Shown here piece after piece: positions 55,252-63,941 of a stretch of DNA of 64,000 nt. The notes beneath the pieces were generated by a model. It was given only the letters and a program-made list of their open reading frames with translations, was not told the DNA's origin and searched no databases. The number at the start of each line of letters is the position of its first letter. Position 1 is the first letter of the stretch. The position numbers and the translations under genes are program-made. This DNA comes from Nocardia suismassiliense. Its GTDB lineage: Bacteria > Actinomycetota > Actinomycetes > Mycobacteriales > Mycobacteriaceae. The stretch spans positions 6,538,400 to 6,602,399 of the forward strand of contig NZ_LT985361.1 in assembly GCF_900269665.1 (NCBI RefSeq), read 5' to 3'.

Positions 55252-58176
55252 TCATACCTGGATCGCGTACACGCCGTGCCCGCCGTACCCATAGGCCCTC
55301 TTGTCCGCGACCGCGACCGAACTGCGTGCTGCGGCGGGGTCGCGTTCCCATCGGGTTTCGTCGAGGGCGGTACCGTCCAGGGCGGCACCGATGTGGCATT
55401 CCCATCGGAGTGTGCCGGTGGCCGCGTCGAATGCGTGGACTTGGGATTTCCACACCGCGAATACGGTTCCGTCTGCCGCGAAAGGTGCCCCCAAGTGCCC
55501 TTTGCCACTGCTATTCGACCATCGCTTCGTGCCGGTTCTGCGGTCGAGGGATTCCAGCAATGTGCTCGGCGCTCCGCCACCGCCATATTCTTCCGGTGCA
55601 CCGCCGAGGACGATCGCGTTCCCCTCCGGGACGGCGTATTGCCCGGGGTCGGCACCGAATTCGCTGCGGCCGCCGAGAGTCCACAGCGGTTCGCCGGAGG
55701 CGAGATCGAAGACCTGGATCTGCGGCTGCTGCAACTTCGAGACAACCACGGTGTCGGCGGCGATGGATGGCCGGGCGAGGGGGTCGTAATCGCTCCGATC
55801 ACCCACGGTGGCCCGCCACCGTATCGCGCCACTGACGGCATCCAGGACGAAGAGCGAATCGCCTTGGACTGCTGCGATAACACCGTTCCCCGCAGTGAAG
55901 TACATGGAGCCGGGGGTGCCGCTGTCAGTCGGAGTCGTCCAGCGTGGGGTACCGCTCTCGGCATCGAGCGCAACGACTTTGAAGCCGGGCAGCGGCCCTT
56001 CCGCATAGACATATGGCGGATCGTTTGTGGCGCACAGACTGTAGGTGCCATCGGCGGCTCCGGTCGCCCATCGCCGCGCTCCGGTGGTCGCGTCGAATCC
56101 GATCAATGAGCGCTCGCCGTCGACGACAATGGTGCGATCCGCGAGAGCAAGGACCTGCGAATGGCGGCCGCTGAGCTTGCTGCCGATCTCGGCGCTCCAC
56201 CGCACAGCGCCGGTCGCTGCGTCGAGCGCGTGCAGCCGGTTGTCCTGACCGCACATGTAGACGCGTCCGTCGGCGACTATGGGTGGCGAACCGGCGCTAT
56301 TGGTGTGGGGACGGATCTTGGATTGCCAAAGGATTTGGCCAGGTCGTGGTTCGGGCTGGGCCTTGGGAGTTTCGTCTTCGGCCGCCAAGAGCTTTACCGC
56401 GGCGTAGCCGCCGCCGACGAGAGCGCCGGCGCCGAGCCCGATCAGCCCCTTGGTGAGCACGGTTCTGCGGCCCAGCGAAATGGGGACCGAGCGTGGGCGG
56501 AGCGAGTTCGGTAGGACACCCGAAACGTCGGTGGGCAGTGCGACAGGCGCTTGGAACGATGGGGCGGTTGCTTGTTCGAATATCGATGTGGCTTCGAGCT
56601 GTCGGAGTATCTGTGCAGTCGTGAGCCGGGCATCAGGATGTCTGGCGAGGCAGCCCGTGATAACAAAGCGGAGTCTGGTTTCGGGTATGCCGGTGAGGTC
56701 CGGTTGCTGGGTAGTCACGCGATGTAGGAGTGTCGCAGCGTCGGTGTCGCCGAATGGGGGACGCCCGATCAGTGCGTAGGAAAGCACAGCGCCGGTGGAG
56801 AACACATCGGAGGCAGGCCCGCCCGGCTCGCCGGCGAGTTGTTCCGGCGACGTGAACGCCGACGGTGCGGAATGCGGCGTGGAAAGACCGAAATCGATGA
56901 CCCGGGGGCCGGTTCCGGCGATGATCACCGACTCAGGGGTGATGGCGCCGTGCGTCAGACCCGCGCCGTGGGTGGCGATCAAGGCATGCGTGATACCGAT
57001 AGCAACGTCCTCGACGGCCGGTAGCGGCAGCGGCCCGTGTTCGGTCGCCAGCTCGCGCAGCGACGGGCCGGTGATGTATTCGGTCGCTATCCACGGCTGC
57101 GGAGCTTCCGGGTCCGCGTCCAGGACCGCCGGCGTGAAGTCGCTGTGCACGGTTCGTGCGGCCGCGAAAACACGTGCAAGCTCGGTGCGTTCGCTGATAT
57201 TGGTTCCGCGGTCCACGTGCACCGTCTGGATGACGACATTGCCGGTTCTGGGGGCACTACCTAGATAGGTATCGCCGCGTGCGTCAGAACCGAGTCTGCC
57301 GATCAGCGCGTACGGACCGATCGTTGACGGATCGGAAGCCCGCAACGGCAGCGTGCGCGGGCCGGACGGCGTGGCCGGGTCGGCCACGGATGCCTCGGCT
57401 GAGGCCCCGGTCGGCAGCGAAATCGGCGGTGGTTGTGGTCTTTCCCCCAGAGCATTCGGTTGCTGAGCCGCCCGAGCGTGCTGCCAACGTTGCACTTGGC
57501 TGATCACTGCTCCGAGGCAGAATGCCGCGACCGCGAGCACACCTGCCCGGATGAATTCCACTGCTATCAGCCCGAATCCACCCACCGGCGCGAACCCGTA
57601 TATGACGTAATCACCGGTTGTTTCCACCCGCGTTGCAGGGAGGCCCAACACCAACGTGACGAACCCGAGTGCCCACCCGATCAGCAAGAACAACCACCAC
57701 GCGGTTACCCATCCGCCGGCGCGACGGCCGCGCAGATCCAGCGCGTCCGGCGGTGTACGCGGGTCGCTCGTGCGCCACACATCGGACATGATCGTGTGCG
57801 GGAACCAAATATTGACCACCGGACAGAACCAGCCGCCGATCACCCAGCCGATCGAACGCCGATGGCGGGCGGCGCACATCGTTTCGGCATTGCGGCGCGC
57901 CCGCCACAACCAGGTGATGACGGTGACTCCTGCGCCGAGTTGCAGGATGGCCGAGATGATTCCGGCCCAGGTGTAGGACTGCCACTCCGTGCGTGGCCCG
58001 CCCGGCTGTCTCCAGCTTCTTTCGAAGTCCGCCAGCAGCACCCAGTCGACGATCGCACTGACGAACATCATGATCACGGCCCCCGCGACAAAAGTGATCG
58101 CCCATACCCCCAGCATCCCGAACGGACGTATCTGCTTACCGTCGCGCACGATTGGCTGTACCCACCCCATCGACAT
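55252..58176 (-). CDS. DUF4328 / pseudokinase / PQQ-propeller fusion membrane protein
   Basis: A 974-residue multidomain protein. Residues 1-235 form a multi-helix DUF4328 membrane domain (GWFCPVVNIWFPHTIMSDVWR). Residues 287-530 resemble an actinobacterial Ser/Thr kinase: Gly-loop GRLGSDARGD, DFG at 428-430, SPEQL near 443. The ATP-anchoring Lys is Gln317 (VVIQTV) and the catalytic loop reads HGAITPES instead of HRDLKPEN, so the catalytic Asp is missing. A membrane helix at about 572-597 leads to a PQQ/WD40-like beta-propeller (620-974; repeats such as LHALDAATGAVRWS and VHAFDAATGTLRWE), probably outside the cell. It looks like a sensor or scaffold without kinase activity. Confidence 0.85.
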   Translation of the reverse strand: MSMGWVQPIVRDGKQIRPFGMLGVWAITFVAGAVIMMFVSAIVDWVLLADFERSWRQPGGPRTEWQSYTWAGIISAILQLGAGVTVITWLWRARRNAETMCAARHRRSIGWVIGGWFCPVVNIWFPHTIMSDVWRTSDPRTPPDALDLRGRRAGGWVTAWWLFLLIGWALGFVTLVLGLPATRVETTGDYVIYGFAPVGGFGLIAVEFIRAGVLAVAAFCLGAVISQVQRWQHARAAQQPNALGERPQPPPISLPTGASAEASVADPATPSGPRTLPLRASDPSTIGPYALIGRLGSDARGDTYLGSAPRTGNVVIQTVHVDRGTNISERTELARVFAAARTVHSDFTPAVLDADPEAPQPWIATEYITGPSLRELATEHGPLPLPAVEDVAIGITHALIATHGAGLTHGAITPESVIIAGTGPRVIDFGLSTPHSAPSAFTSPEQLAGEPGGPASDVFSTGAVLSYALIGRPPFGDTDAATLLHRVTTQQPDLTGIPETRLRFVITGCLARHPDARLTTAQILRQLEATSIFEQATAPSFQAPVALPTDVSGVLPNSLRPRSVPISLGRRTVLTKGLIGLGAGALVGGGYAAVKLLAAEDETPKAQPEPRPGQILWQSKIRPHTNSAGSPPIVADGRVYMCGQDNRLHALDAATGAVRWSAEIGSKLSGRHSQVLALADRTIVVDGERSLIGFDATTGARRWATGAADGTYSLCATNDPPYVYAEGPLPGFKVVALDAESGTPRWTTPTDSGTPGSMYFTAGNGVIAAVQGDSLFVLDAVSGAIRWRATVGDRSDYDPLARPSIAADTVVVSKLQQPQIQVFDLASGEPLWTLGGRSEFGADPGQYAVPEGNAIVLGGAPEEYGGGGAPSTLLESLDRRTGTKRWSNSSGKGHLGAPFAADGTVFAVWKSQVHAFDAATGTLRWECHIGAALDGTALDETRWERDPAAARSSVAVADKRAYGYGGHGVYAIQV

Positions 58177-58432
58177 GTTCCAATCCCTTCACGTCCAGCG
58201 TGCCACGCCGGGCCGCTGACTTTTCCGAATATGTTGCCGCTGTACGGCATCGAGTCGAAGCACTCACCATGCGACCAGATCCAGGCCCATGGGCAACGTC
58301 GCACCGGCGACTCCTTCGCGGCAACGCTGGCGACGTGCGCAGGGTGTTGGTCATGCCGGACCCGCAACGAGGCAACCCTCGCCCGCATTCACACCGCTGA
58401 GGTGTGCGGCCTGGCTCGTTCCATGCGTCGAG

Positions 58433-58849
58433 TCAAAGGCGCACCGTGTTGCCGGGGCGTATAAAAATTTCGATACGCCGACCATATGCGTCGACGAATA
58501 GCATCGAGTCCGTGTGTGTGTCGACGTCATCCGGCCGGATCGATGGCTTTCTTTCACCACCACCTGACCGCACCCGGGATCGGACGATCGCGCTGATAGA
58601 ACCGGCCAGCGAGCACCTGGCGCCGTGCGGGACGGGCAGTCGGGTGTCGTACCTCGTCACCAGTTCGCCGTTGTCGAAAAGGGACACCGAGGTCGTGCCG
58701 TCGTACCAATAGCCCACCGGTACCGCGCGGGTGCCACCGGACACACGGCGCAGCACCTCCTCGCGTGTGCCCTCGAAAAGATGAAGAACTTCCTCGATGC
58801 CGAACGCCCAACCGCCGTGGGTTCCCACGCGGACCACCGGCAGCAGCAC
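58433..58849 (-). CDS. DUF6461-like protein, probably N-terminally truncated
   Basis: A 138-codon frame (GTG start). The part GGWAFGIEEVLHLFEGTREE and VSGGTRAVPVGYWYDGTTSVSLFDNGEL fits the DUF6461 pattern, and the C-terminal half is unlike it. DUF6461 proteins normally carry 30 or more residues before this segment. Here an in-frame TAA lies a few codons upstream of the GTG, so the N-terminus is missing or shifted. Such proteins are associated with immunity to polymorphic toxins. Downstream of it, 58177-58432 holds no gene I can support. Confidence 0.5.
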   Translation of the reverse strand: MLLPVVRVGTHGGWAFGIEEVLHLFEGTREEVLRRVSGGTRAVPVGYWYDGTTSVSLFDNGELVTRYDTRLPVPHGARCSLAGSISAIVRSRVRSGGGERKPSIRPDDVDTHTDSMLFVDAYGRRIEIFIRPGNTVRL

Positions 58850-58926
58850 GCCCTGTATTGCTGCTTACTGCGCGCTGGTCAATCGACCGGAGCGGTTGCT
58901 GGACAAGGCCTTCCAACGCGCAGCTG

Positions 58927-58966
58927 TGTGAGCGGGGCCACGCTGGATCATGCGCGCACGGCGATG
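58927..58966. repeat. 40-bp direct repeat, right copy
   Basis: Overlaps the last codons and stop of the methyltransferase gene and matches 55110-55149 at 35 of 40 positions. The two copies bracket a 3.8 kb segment holding the pseudokinase and DUF6461-like genes. Confidence 0.65.
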
Positions 58967-59793
58967 ATCAAGCCGACGCCGGGGTTGTCCACCGGACGGT
59001 CGAGCGGTGCGACGAGCTCGGCCCAGCTGCGGAAGGTGGTGTGCCAGCCGCGGTCCGCGAGCCATTTCTCGGCGTCGGGACCCAAGCCCGCGAGCCGGTC
59101 TTCGCCCTCGTGCCCGGCGCGGACCAACCGGCGCAGTTCGCTGTACTGGGCGGGGTTTTCGTCGACCGCGAAGCGGAGGACGTCGAAACGGCTTGCCGGA
59201 GCGGAGAGTTCGGTCAATGTTTCGGCGAGCCGCAGGGCATGCGCGCGGGACAGGTATCCGAGCACCCCTTCGTCGACCCAGTGCGTCGGGACGTCGGGCT
59301 GAAAACCGTTCGTGCGCAGCGCTGCTGCCCAGTCGCCCCGCAGGTCGGCGGCAACCACCCGGCGATCGCAGGTCGGTACGGCACCCGCCAGGACCGGCTC
59401 CTTGAACGCGAACAGCTCCGGCAGATCGATCTCGAAGAAACGAATGTCGGCAGGCAACCCCAATCGGAATGCCCGCGTATCCAATCCGGCGCCGAGCACC
59501 ACGACCTGCCGGCAACCCTGCGCCACCGCCTCGGTCACTTGATCGTCGATCAGCCGGACAGTAACCGTGCGACCCTCGAAGAACGTGTCGGCCAAGGCTT
59601 CCAGCTGTGTCCACCGCTGCGCGCCGTCCTCGGTCGCGGCGAAACCGCGGCGCGCGGCCGCGACGAAATCCCGCGCCAGCGGATCGTTGTACAGCCGGTC
59701 CGGCCGATCCGATTCCCGCACCCGGATGACCGCGACTCCTATCGCCGTCATCGCGACCCCCGCCATCGGCGCTTCCGGTCTCGCCTCGCTCAT
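58948..59793 (-). CDS. class I SAM-dependent methyltransferase (mycobacterial TIGR00027 type)
   Basis: A 281-residue protein of the leucine-carboxyl-methyltransferase-like family abundant in Mycobacteriales. N-terminal MAGVAMTAIGVAVIRVRESDRPDRLYNDPLA, SAM-binding VVVLGAGLDTRAFRL followed by the acidic FFEIDLPELFAFK, and THWVDEGVLGYLS. Probably modifies a small molecule or lipid; the substrate is unknown. ATG 59793 has a GGGGAGAAG site; about 64 further upstream codons are open but unlikely. Its 3' end is duplicated at 55110. Confidence 0.88.
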   Translation of the reverse strand: MSEARPEAPMAGVAMTAIGVAVIRVRESDRPDRLYNDPLARDFVAAARRGFAATEDGAQRWTQLEALADTFFEGRTVTVRLIDDQVTEAVAQGCRQVVVLGAGLDTRAFRLGLPADIRFFEIDLPELFAFKEPVLAGAVPTCDRRVVAADLRGDWAAALRTNGFQPDVPTHWVDEGVLGYLSRAHALRLAETLTELSAPASRFDVLRFAVDENPAQYSELRRLVRAGHEGEDRLAGLGPDAEKWLADRGWHTTFRSWAELVAPLDRPVDNPGVGLIIAVRA

Positions 59794-59946
59794 CGTCTTC
59801 TCCCCTTCGTGACAGCTTGCCCCGCCAGTTAAGCGAATGGCGGGCGGCTGCGCCCGAAGATCACGACCACCACGTCCGTCTGGTGCATCAGAATTCTTCG
59901 CAGTGTGATCCGTTCGAGGTATCCGGAACGGTGCGGAATGCGACAA

Positions 59947-59991
59947 CAGTGAATGGCCAGGTCGCCGTATCGGCGACCTGGCCATTCACTG
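59947..59991 (-). terminator. 21-bp perfect hairpin downstream of the secreted protein gene
   Basis: Arms 59947-59967 and 59971-59991 are perfectly complementary (left arm starts CAGTGAATGGCCAGGTCGCC) around the 3-base loop TAT. It lies about 130 bases beyond the stop of the minus-strand gene at 60119 and upstream of the methyltransferase gene. A very strong terminator or a small mobile palindrome. Confidence 0.65.
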
Positions 59992-60118
59992 GGAATCACG
60001 TACGGGTAACTCGTTGCCGACCATTCGGCTCGTGCGACGTAGTAATTGCCCGATCTAGAAGTTCGACACCAGCTCTAGCGGCTCGAAGGCTCAGGCAACG
60101 ACCACTGCGAATCGCCGA

Positions 60119-60808
60119 TCAGGGCAGGACCTGCGGAATCACATCTGGGGCAACCGCACCCAGGATCGCACCGATCACCGCGGCGAACACGACGTAGCTG
60201 ATCCCGCTGGCCACGATGCAGGCGAAGTAGCCGATGATGAAGGCAAGCACGGCGGGAATGCACAGGATTGCGGCGATGCCGAGGCCGGTGAGCGCACCGG
60301 CCGCGAGGCCGTTGGCAACCGGGTCGTGATTCCGCGCGTCCGGGTTGGTCGCGATGGGCTTCAGATCACCGGTGGCGGCGACGTTCTTCAGCTCAGCGTC
60401 GACCTCCGGGGTGATCAACGGGGTGACGACCAGCGTCTTCCCGTCCGGGGAAATCTGCGGCGCCAGCGAAATCGCATTGCCCGCAGCCGTCTTCATCGAC
60501 ATCGGAAACTCGGTGACCTTCGCACCAGTGGCGGACTCCACGTTCACCACCGACGAATCCGCGGTCAAGGTGAACTTGCCACTGTTCAGCACGGTGGAGA
60601 TGGACTTCAGGTCAGCGGCCGTGGTGGTCTTGAATTCGACGCCCTGCTCGTTACCCGACGCCGACAGGCTGTCGGCCCAGCGTGTCTGCTGCGCGGTGTA
60701 ATCCGTCGCGGACGCCGTACCCGCGTTGGCGAGTGTCGCCACCACCGCGAAGGGCAAAACTACGGCGAGGACCTGACGGCCTGCACGCATGACAGTCTTA
60801 CGGAACAT
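60119..60808 (-). CDS. secreted protein with hydrophobic C-terminus, unknown
   Basis: A 229-residue protein. The signal peptide (about 1-35) ends at TASATD. The mature part (QQTRWADSLSASGNEQGVEF ... PQISPDGKTLVVTPLITPEVD) is soluble. Residues about 165-222 are strongly hydrophobic (AAGALTGLGIAAILCIPAVL and GYFACIVASGISYVVFAAVI), suggesting two membrane segments or a glycine-zipper tail. No named family was recognised; similar architectures are common in Nocardia. ATG 60808 has a GGGAGAG site. About 250 bases upstream (60809-61058) hold the divergent promoters. Confidence 0.7.
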   Translation of the reverse strand: MFRKTVMRAGRQVLAVVLPFAVVATLANAGTASATDYTAQQTRWADSLSASGNEQGVEFKTTTAADLKSISTVLNSGKFTLTADSSVVNVESATGAKVTEFPMSMKTAAGNAISLAPQISPDGKTLVVTPLITPEVDAELKNVAATGDLKPIATNPDARNHDPVANGLAAGALTGLGIAAILCIPAVLAFIIGYFACIVASGISYVVFAAVIGAILGAVAPDVIPQVLP

Positions 60809-61022
60809 ATTGATATCTCTCCCGCCCCCGATCCCCACGGAACGCCTTGTCCCCCAGCCGAATCGAAGAGTTGATGTTGATCGATCGAGATATTCATATC
60901 CGACAATCGGCAGAAAACGGAGAAATGTGACGAGCGCCACGTTTGATTCCGAGTGGCCTCACTCTTCGGGGTGTTGGTTCCGCAGCCTGCCGACGGCTCG
61001 ATGCAAGACATCCGAATGGAGC

Positions 61023-61038
61023 TAGCACATATGTTCGA
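61023..61038. promoter_or_regulatory. candidate LexA (SOS) box
   Basis: TAGCACATATGTTCGA matches TCGAACATATGTTCGA, the Gram-positive/actinobacterial LexA palindrome, at 14 of 16 positions. It is 20 bases upstream of the alkB-like ATG, next to a TAGATT -10-like hexamer (61046-61051), a good position for repression. Confidence 0.5.
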
Positions 61039-61058
61039 TTCGGGGTAGATTCGCTGGC

Positions 61059-61685
61059 ATGTCGACACCGCTGCAGGGATCGCTGCTCGACGGGTTCGGT
61101 GACACCGAATTCGGGTCGCTTCGCGCCGCGCGGCGCACGGTGCTGGACCACGGCGCCTGGGTGGACGTGCTGCCCGGGTGGCTGTCGGGCGCCGACGCGC
61201 TGTTCGACCGGCTGGTCGACGATGTGCCGTGGAAGGCCGAACGGCGGCCGATGTACGACCGCGTGGTGGATGTGCCGCGGTTGCTCAAGTTCTACGAGGA
61301 GCACGAGCCGCTGCCCGATCCGGCGCTGGCCGACGCTCGACAGGCGTTGAGCGAGCACTATCGGCGCGAACTCGGCGAGCCGTTCCGCACGGCGGGGCTG
61401 TGTTATTACCGCGACGGACAGGACAGCGTCGCCTGGCACGGCGACAACTTCGGCCGCGGCGCGACCCAGGACACCATGGTCGCGATCGTATCGATCGGTG
61501 CGCCGCGGGCACTGCTGCTGCGCCCGCGCGGGGGCGGCGAGAGCATTCGATATCAGGTGGGGCACGGCGATCTGCTGGTGATGGGCGGCTCCTGCCAGCG
61601 CACCTGGGAGCACGCCGTGCCGAAAACGCGGAAGCCGACCGGGCCGCGGATCAGCATCCAGTTCCGCACCCGCGGCGTGCGCTGA
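61059..61685 (+). CDS. AlkB-like 2-oxoglutarate/Fe(II) dioxygenase
   Basis: A 208-residue protein. The double-stranded beta-helix carries the iron ligands His and Asp in WHGDNFGRG, the distal His in RTWEHAVPK, and the 2-oxoglutarate Arg in PRISIQFRTR. This is the AlkB family, which removes alkyl groups from DNA or RNA bases. A candidate LexA box upstream supports a DNA-damage role. Followed 58 bases later by an SgcJ-like gene on the same strand. Confidence 0.9.
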   Translation: MSTPLQGSLLDGFGDTEFGSLRAARRTVLDHGAWVDVLPGWLSGADALFDRLVDDVPWKAERRPMYDRVVDVPRLLKFYEEHEPLPDPALADARQALSEHYRRELGEPFRTAGLCYYRDGQDSVAWHGDNFGRGATQDTMVAIVSIGAPRALLLRPRGGGESIRYQVGHGDLLVMGGSCQRTWEHAVPKTRKPTGPRISIQFRTRGVR

Positions 61686-61743
61686 AACCGTGCGCGCGGC
61701 AAGCCTTGACATGAACCATTGTTGAGGTTGGAGGCTGATTCCC

Positions 61744-62193
61744 ATGAGCACGGAGACCTTTCAGCCGCCCCTGGTCAGCGATACCAGCGTCGACCACACC
61801 ACCGATATCGCGGCCATCGAGCAGATCATCGGCAATGTCGAGACCGCGTACAACACCAACGACGCCGAATTGATGACCGCCGACTTCACCGCGAACGCCA
61901 CGGTCGTCAATGCGGTGGGGGCACTGATGACGGGACGCGACGCGCTGCTCGAAGCGAATCGTCGTGGGCTGGCCGGTTTCCTGAAGGACCAGTACGTCCG
62001 CTACGAGATCACCGACATCACCTTCCTGCGCCCCGACGTGGCGCTCGCCCACAAGGTGGCGCGGGCGACCACGCCCGACGGCGAGCTGATCGATATCGAC
62101 CACGCGATGATCGCGCTCTATGTGCTGGTCAAAGAGGACGGCCGCTGGTGGACCGCGGCCAGGCAGAACACCCTGATCCCCAAGGCCGAATGA
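61744..62193 (+). CDS. SgcJ/EcaC family (SnoaL-like) protein
   Basis: A 149-residue cone-shaped alpha+beta barrel protein of the SnoaL-like superfamily. TTDIAAIEQIIGNVETAYNTND and FTANATVVNAVGALMTGRDALL are the typical start of SgcJ/EcaC members, which include enzymes and small-molecule-binding proteins. The specific reaction is unknown. It ends at a strong bidirectional hairpin. Confidence 0.82.
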   Translation: MSTETFQPPLVSDTSVDHTTDIAAIEQIIGNVETAYNTNDAELMTADFTANATVVNAVGALMTGRDALLEANRRGLAGFLKDQYVRYEITDITFLRPDVALAHKVARATTPDGELIDIDHAMIALYVLVKEDGRWWTAARQNTLIPKAE

Positions 62194-62207
62194 CCACCTC
62201 CCCCAAC

Positions 62208-62249
62208 GGCGCAGCGCCGCAACAGCACCGAGGGGTGCGGCGCTGCGCC
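62208..62249. terminator. bidirectional terminator hairpin
   Basis: A 14-bp perfect stem GGCGCAGCGCCGCA/TGCGGCGCTGCGCC around a 14-base loop, with an additional CCAACG/CGTTGG outer pairing. It lies between the convergent ends of the SgcJ-like gene and the gene at 62274. Confidence 0.75.
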
Positions 62250-62273
62250 GGATCCGTTGGCCCAGCACTGTGC

Positions 62274-63116
62274 CTAGTTCGGCGCGGGTTCGGGGAGGCG
62301 CGGGAGGCGGTTACGACGCAGGGCTGCGGCGTGGCACCAGATGGCGTGTTCGTCATCCTCGGTGATGGGTCCATGGTGATCGGGCCCGAGGATGTCGATG
62401 CGGGCGCGACGGGCGGTGGTCACCCGACTGCGGTAGTCCCGGAAGATCTGCACCTCACCGTTGTTCTCCGGGTAATCCAGATAGTGATAGTCCATGCCGA
62501 AGTAGTCATAGGTGCCCAGAGTCGCGAGAGACTGCGCCAGCTCACGCAATTGGTCGGCGGCGCCGAAAAGGGTGACCAGGCCGCCGATCCGATCCACCCG
62601 CAGCCAACCGGTGGGCTGCGGCAGGTAGCGGTCGAATCGTTCGCTCACGTCCTTGGCACGCCACGCCAGCTCCTCCTCGACCGCTCCGTTCAACCCGAAG
62701 GTCTGCCAGCGCACGGTGCCTTCGGAACGTTCACGGAACGGCAACCGCCGCCGCAAGGCCACCGCCGCCGCCCTGGTGAAGACGGTCAGCTCGGACGGCA
62801 CGAACACGATCGGATCCGACGGCGCCCCGTCGAACGGATTCGAGTCCAGCTGCGCGGGATCGAGCACGACGAGGGTGCCCGGCCGCCGCTGATACGCCAG
62901 CCCCCACACCAACCGCGCGAGCACCCGCGCACCGCGCCAGTCGGTCAGCACATGCCAGGTGTCGTGAAAACGGTTGGTGGCGAAGCGGAAATCACTGCCG
63001 GGGCGCAGGCTGACGACGGTGTACACCCGTCCGTCGAGCACCATCGTGCGCCGATGCAGCTTCAGCATCTCGTCGGTGGCCGAACGGTGTCGCGGCCGCT
63101 TGTCTTGCGCGGCCAC
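62274..63116 (-). CDS. hypothetical protein
   Basis: A 280-residue soluble protein with no signal peptide or membrane segment. Segments that look structured: FRFATNRFHDTWHVLTDWRG, GTLVVLDPAQLDSNPFDGAP, YDYFGMDYHYLDYPENNGEV and IWCHAAALRRNRLPRL. No family was recognised. GTG 63116 was chosen because GGAGGTACAC precedes it at ideal spacing; the frame is open for 52 more codons upstream. Divergent from the HD-domain gene with 111 bases between. Confidence 0.6.
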   Translation of the reverse strand: MAAQDKRPRHRSATDEMLKLHRRTMVLDGRVYTVVSLRPGSDFRFATNRFHDTWHVLTDWRGARVLARLVWGLAYQRRPGTLVVLDPAQLDSNPFDGAPSDPIVFVPSELTVFTRAAAVALRRRLPFRERSEGTVRWQTFGLNGAVEEELAWRAKDVSERFDRYLPQPTGWLRVDRIGGLVTLFGAADQLRELAQSLATLGTYDYFGMDYHYLDYPENNGEVQIFRDYRSRVTTARRARIDILGPDHHGPITEDDEHAIWCHAAALRRNRLPRLPEPAPN

Positions 63117-63227
63117 GTGTACCTCCGGTTCCTGCCTCGCGTTCCATTCAGGACACCACGGCGCTACCGGCGGCGGCAACGGATTTTTACCGCGACGCCG
63201 AGCGCGGTGCGCCGTTAGATTGACAGC

Positions 63228-63941
63228 ATGAGCAATCCTGGGGCGGGGGTCTTGGCCGTGATGCCGCTGCATACGATCAGCGAGGTCTACGGCGAGGCCG
63301 GGCTGCGCGAACGATTACTGCTGGAGATCGCGGACCTGCCGGACGCCGACCGGCTCACCGACGCGCTCGACCTGGCCACCGAACTGCACCGCGACGACCG
63401 CTACGGACGCGAACCGTATCTCAATCATCTACTGCGCGTGGCCATTCGCATCATCAGCCACTACCGGGTCCGCGACGGCGATCTGGTCGCCGCGGGCCTG
63501 CTGCACGATGCCGTCGAGGATCATCCGGTGGAACTGGCCGGCGACCGGCCGGGACCGGCCACCGCGGCGGCCCTCGCCGAACTCGCCGACCGCTTCGGCG
63601 AGCGGGTGGCCGAACTGGTCGCGGCCGTCACCAATCCCGAACCGGACCCGTCGATCGACCGGCACCTGCAATACCGCGAACACGTTGCCGCGAATCTCGA
63701 GCAGTCCCCGTGGGCCCGGATCATCAAACTCTCCGACTTCACCGACAACGGAGTGGGCATCCTGTACGCGACCGAGCCCGCCATGCACAAGCTCGCCGCC
63801 AAATACCGTCCACTGACCGCCATCTACCGTGACCTCGTCACCCGAGCGGACACACCCCTGGACGACGAGGTGAAGCAGCACATCCTCGGCCAACTCGACA
63901 GCGCGGACGAACGTTTCGACGCCATCCTCGCGCCCGAGTGA
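63228..63941 (+). CDS. HD-domain protein, MESH1-like (p)ppGpp hydrolase candidate
   Basis: A 237-residue HD-superfamily protein. The metal and active-site motifs are in order: the His in YLNHLLRVA, HD in AGLLHDAVED and the distal Asp in IIKLSDFTDN. This arrangement matches the hydrolase domain of RelA/SpoT and small alarmone hydrolases (MESH1). No synthetase or TGS domain is present, so it would only degrade. The length exceeds MESH1 (about 180) by an N-terminal extension of about 45 residues. Confidence 0.78.
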   Translation: MSNPGAGVLAVMPLHTISEVYGEAGLRERLLLEIADLPDADRLTDALDLATELHRDDRYGREPYLNHLLRVAIRIISHYRVRDGDLVAAGLLHDAVEDHPVELAGDRPGPATAAALAELADRFGERVAELVAAVTNPEPDPSIDRHLQYREHVAANLEQSPWARIIKLSDFTDNGVGILYATEPAMHKLAAKYRPLTAIYRDLVTRADTPLDDEVKQHILGQLDSADERFDAILAPE

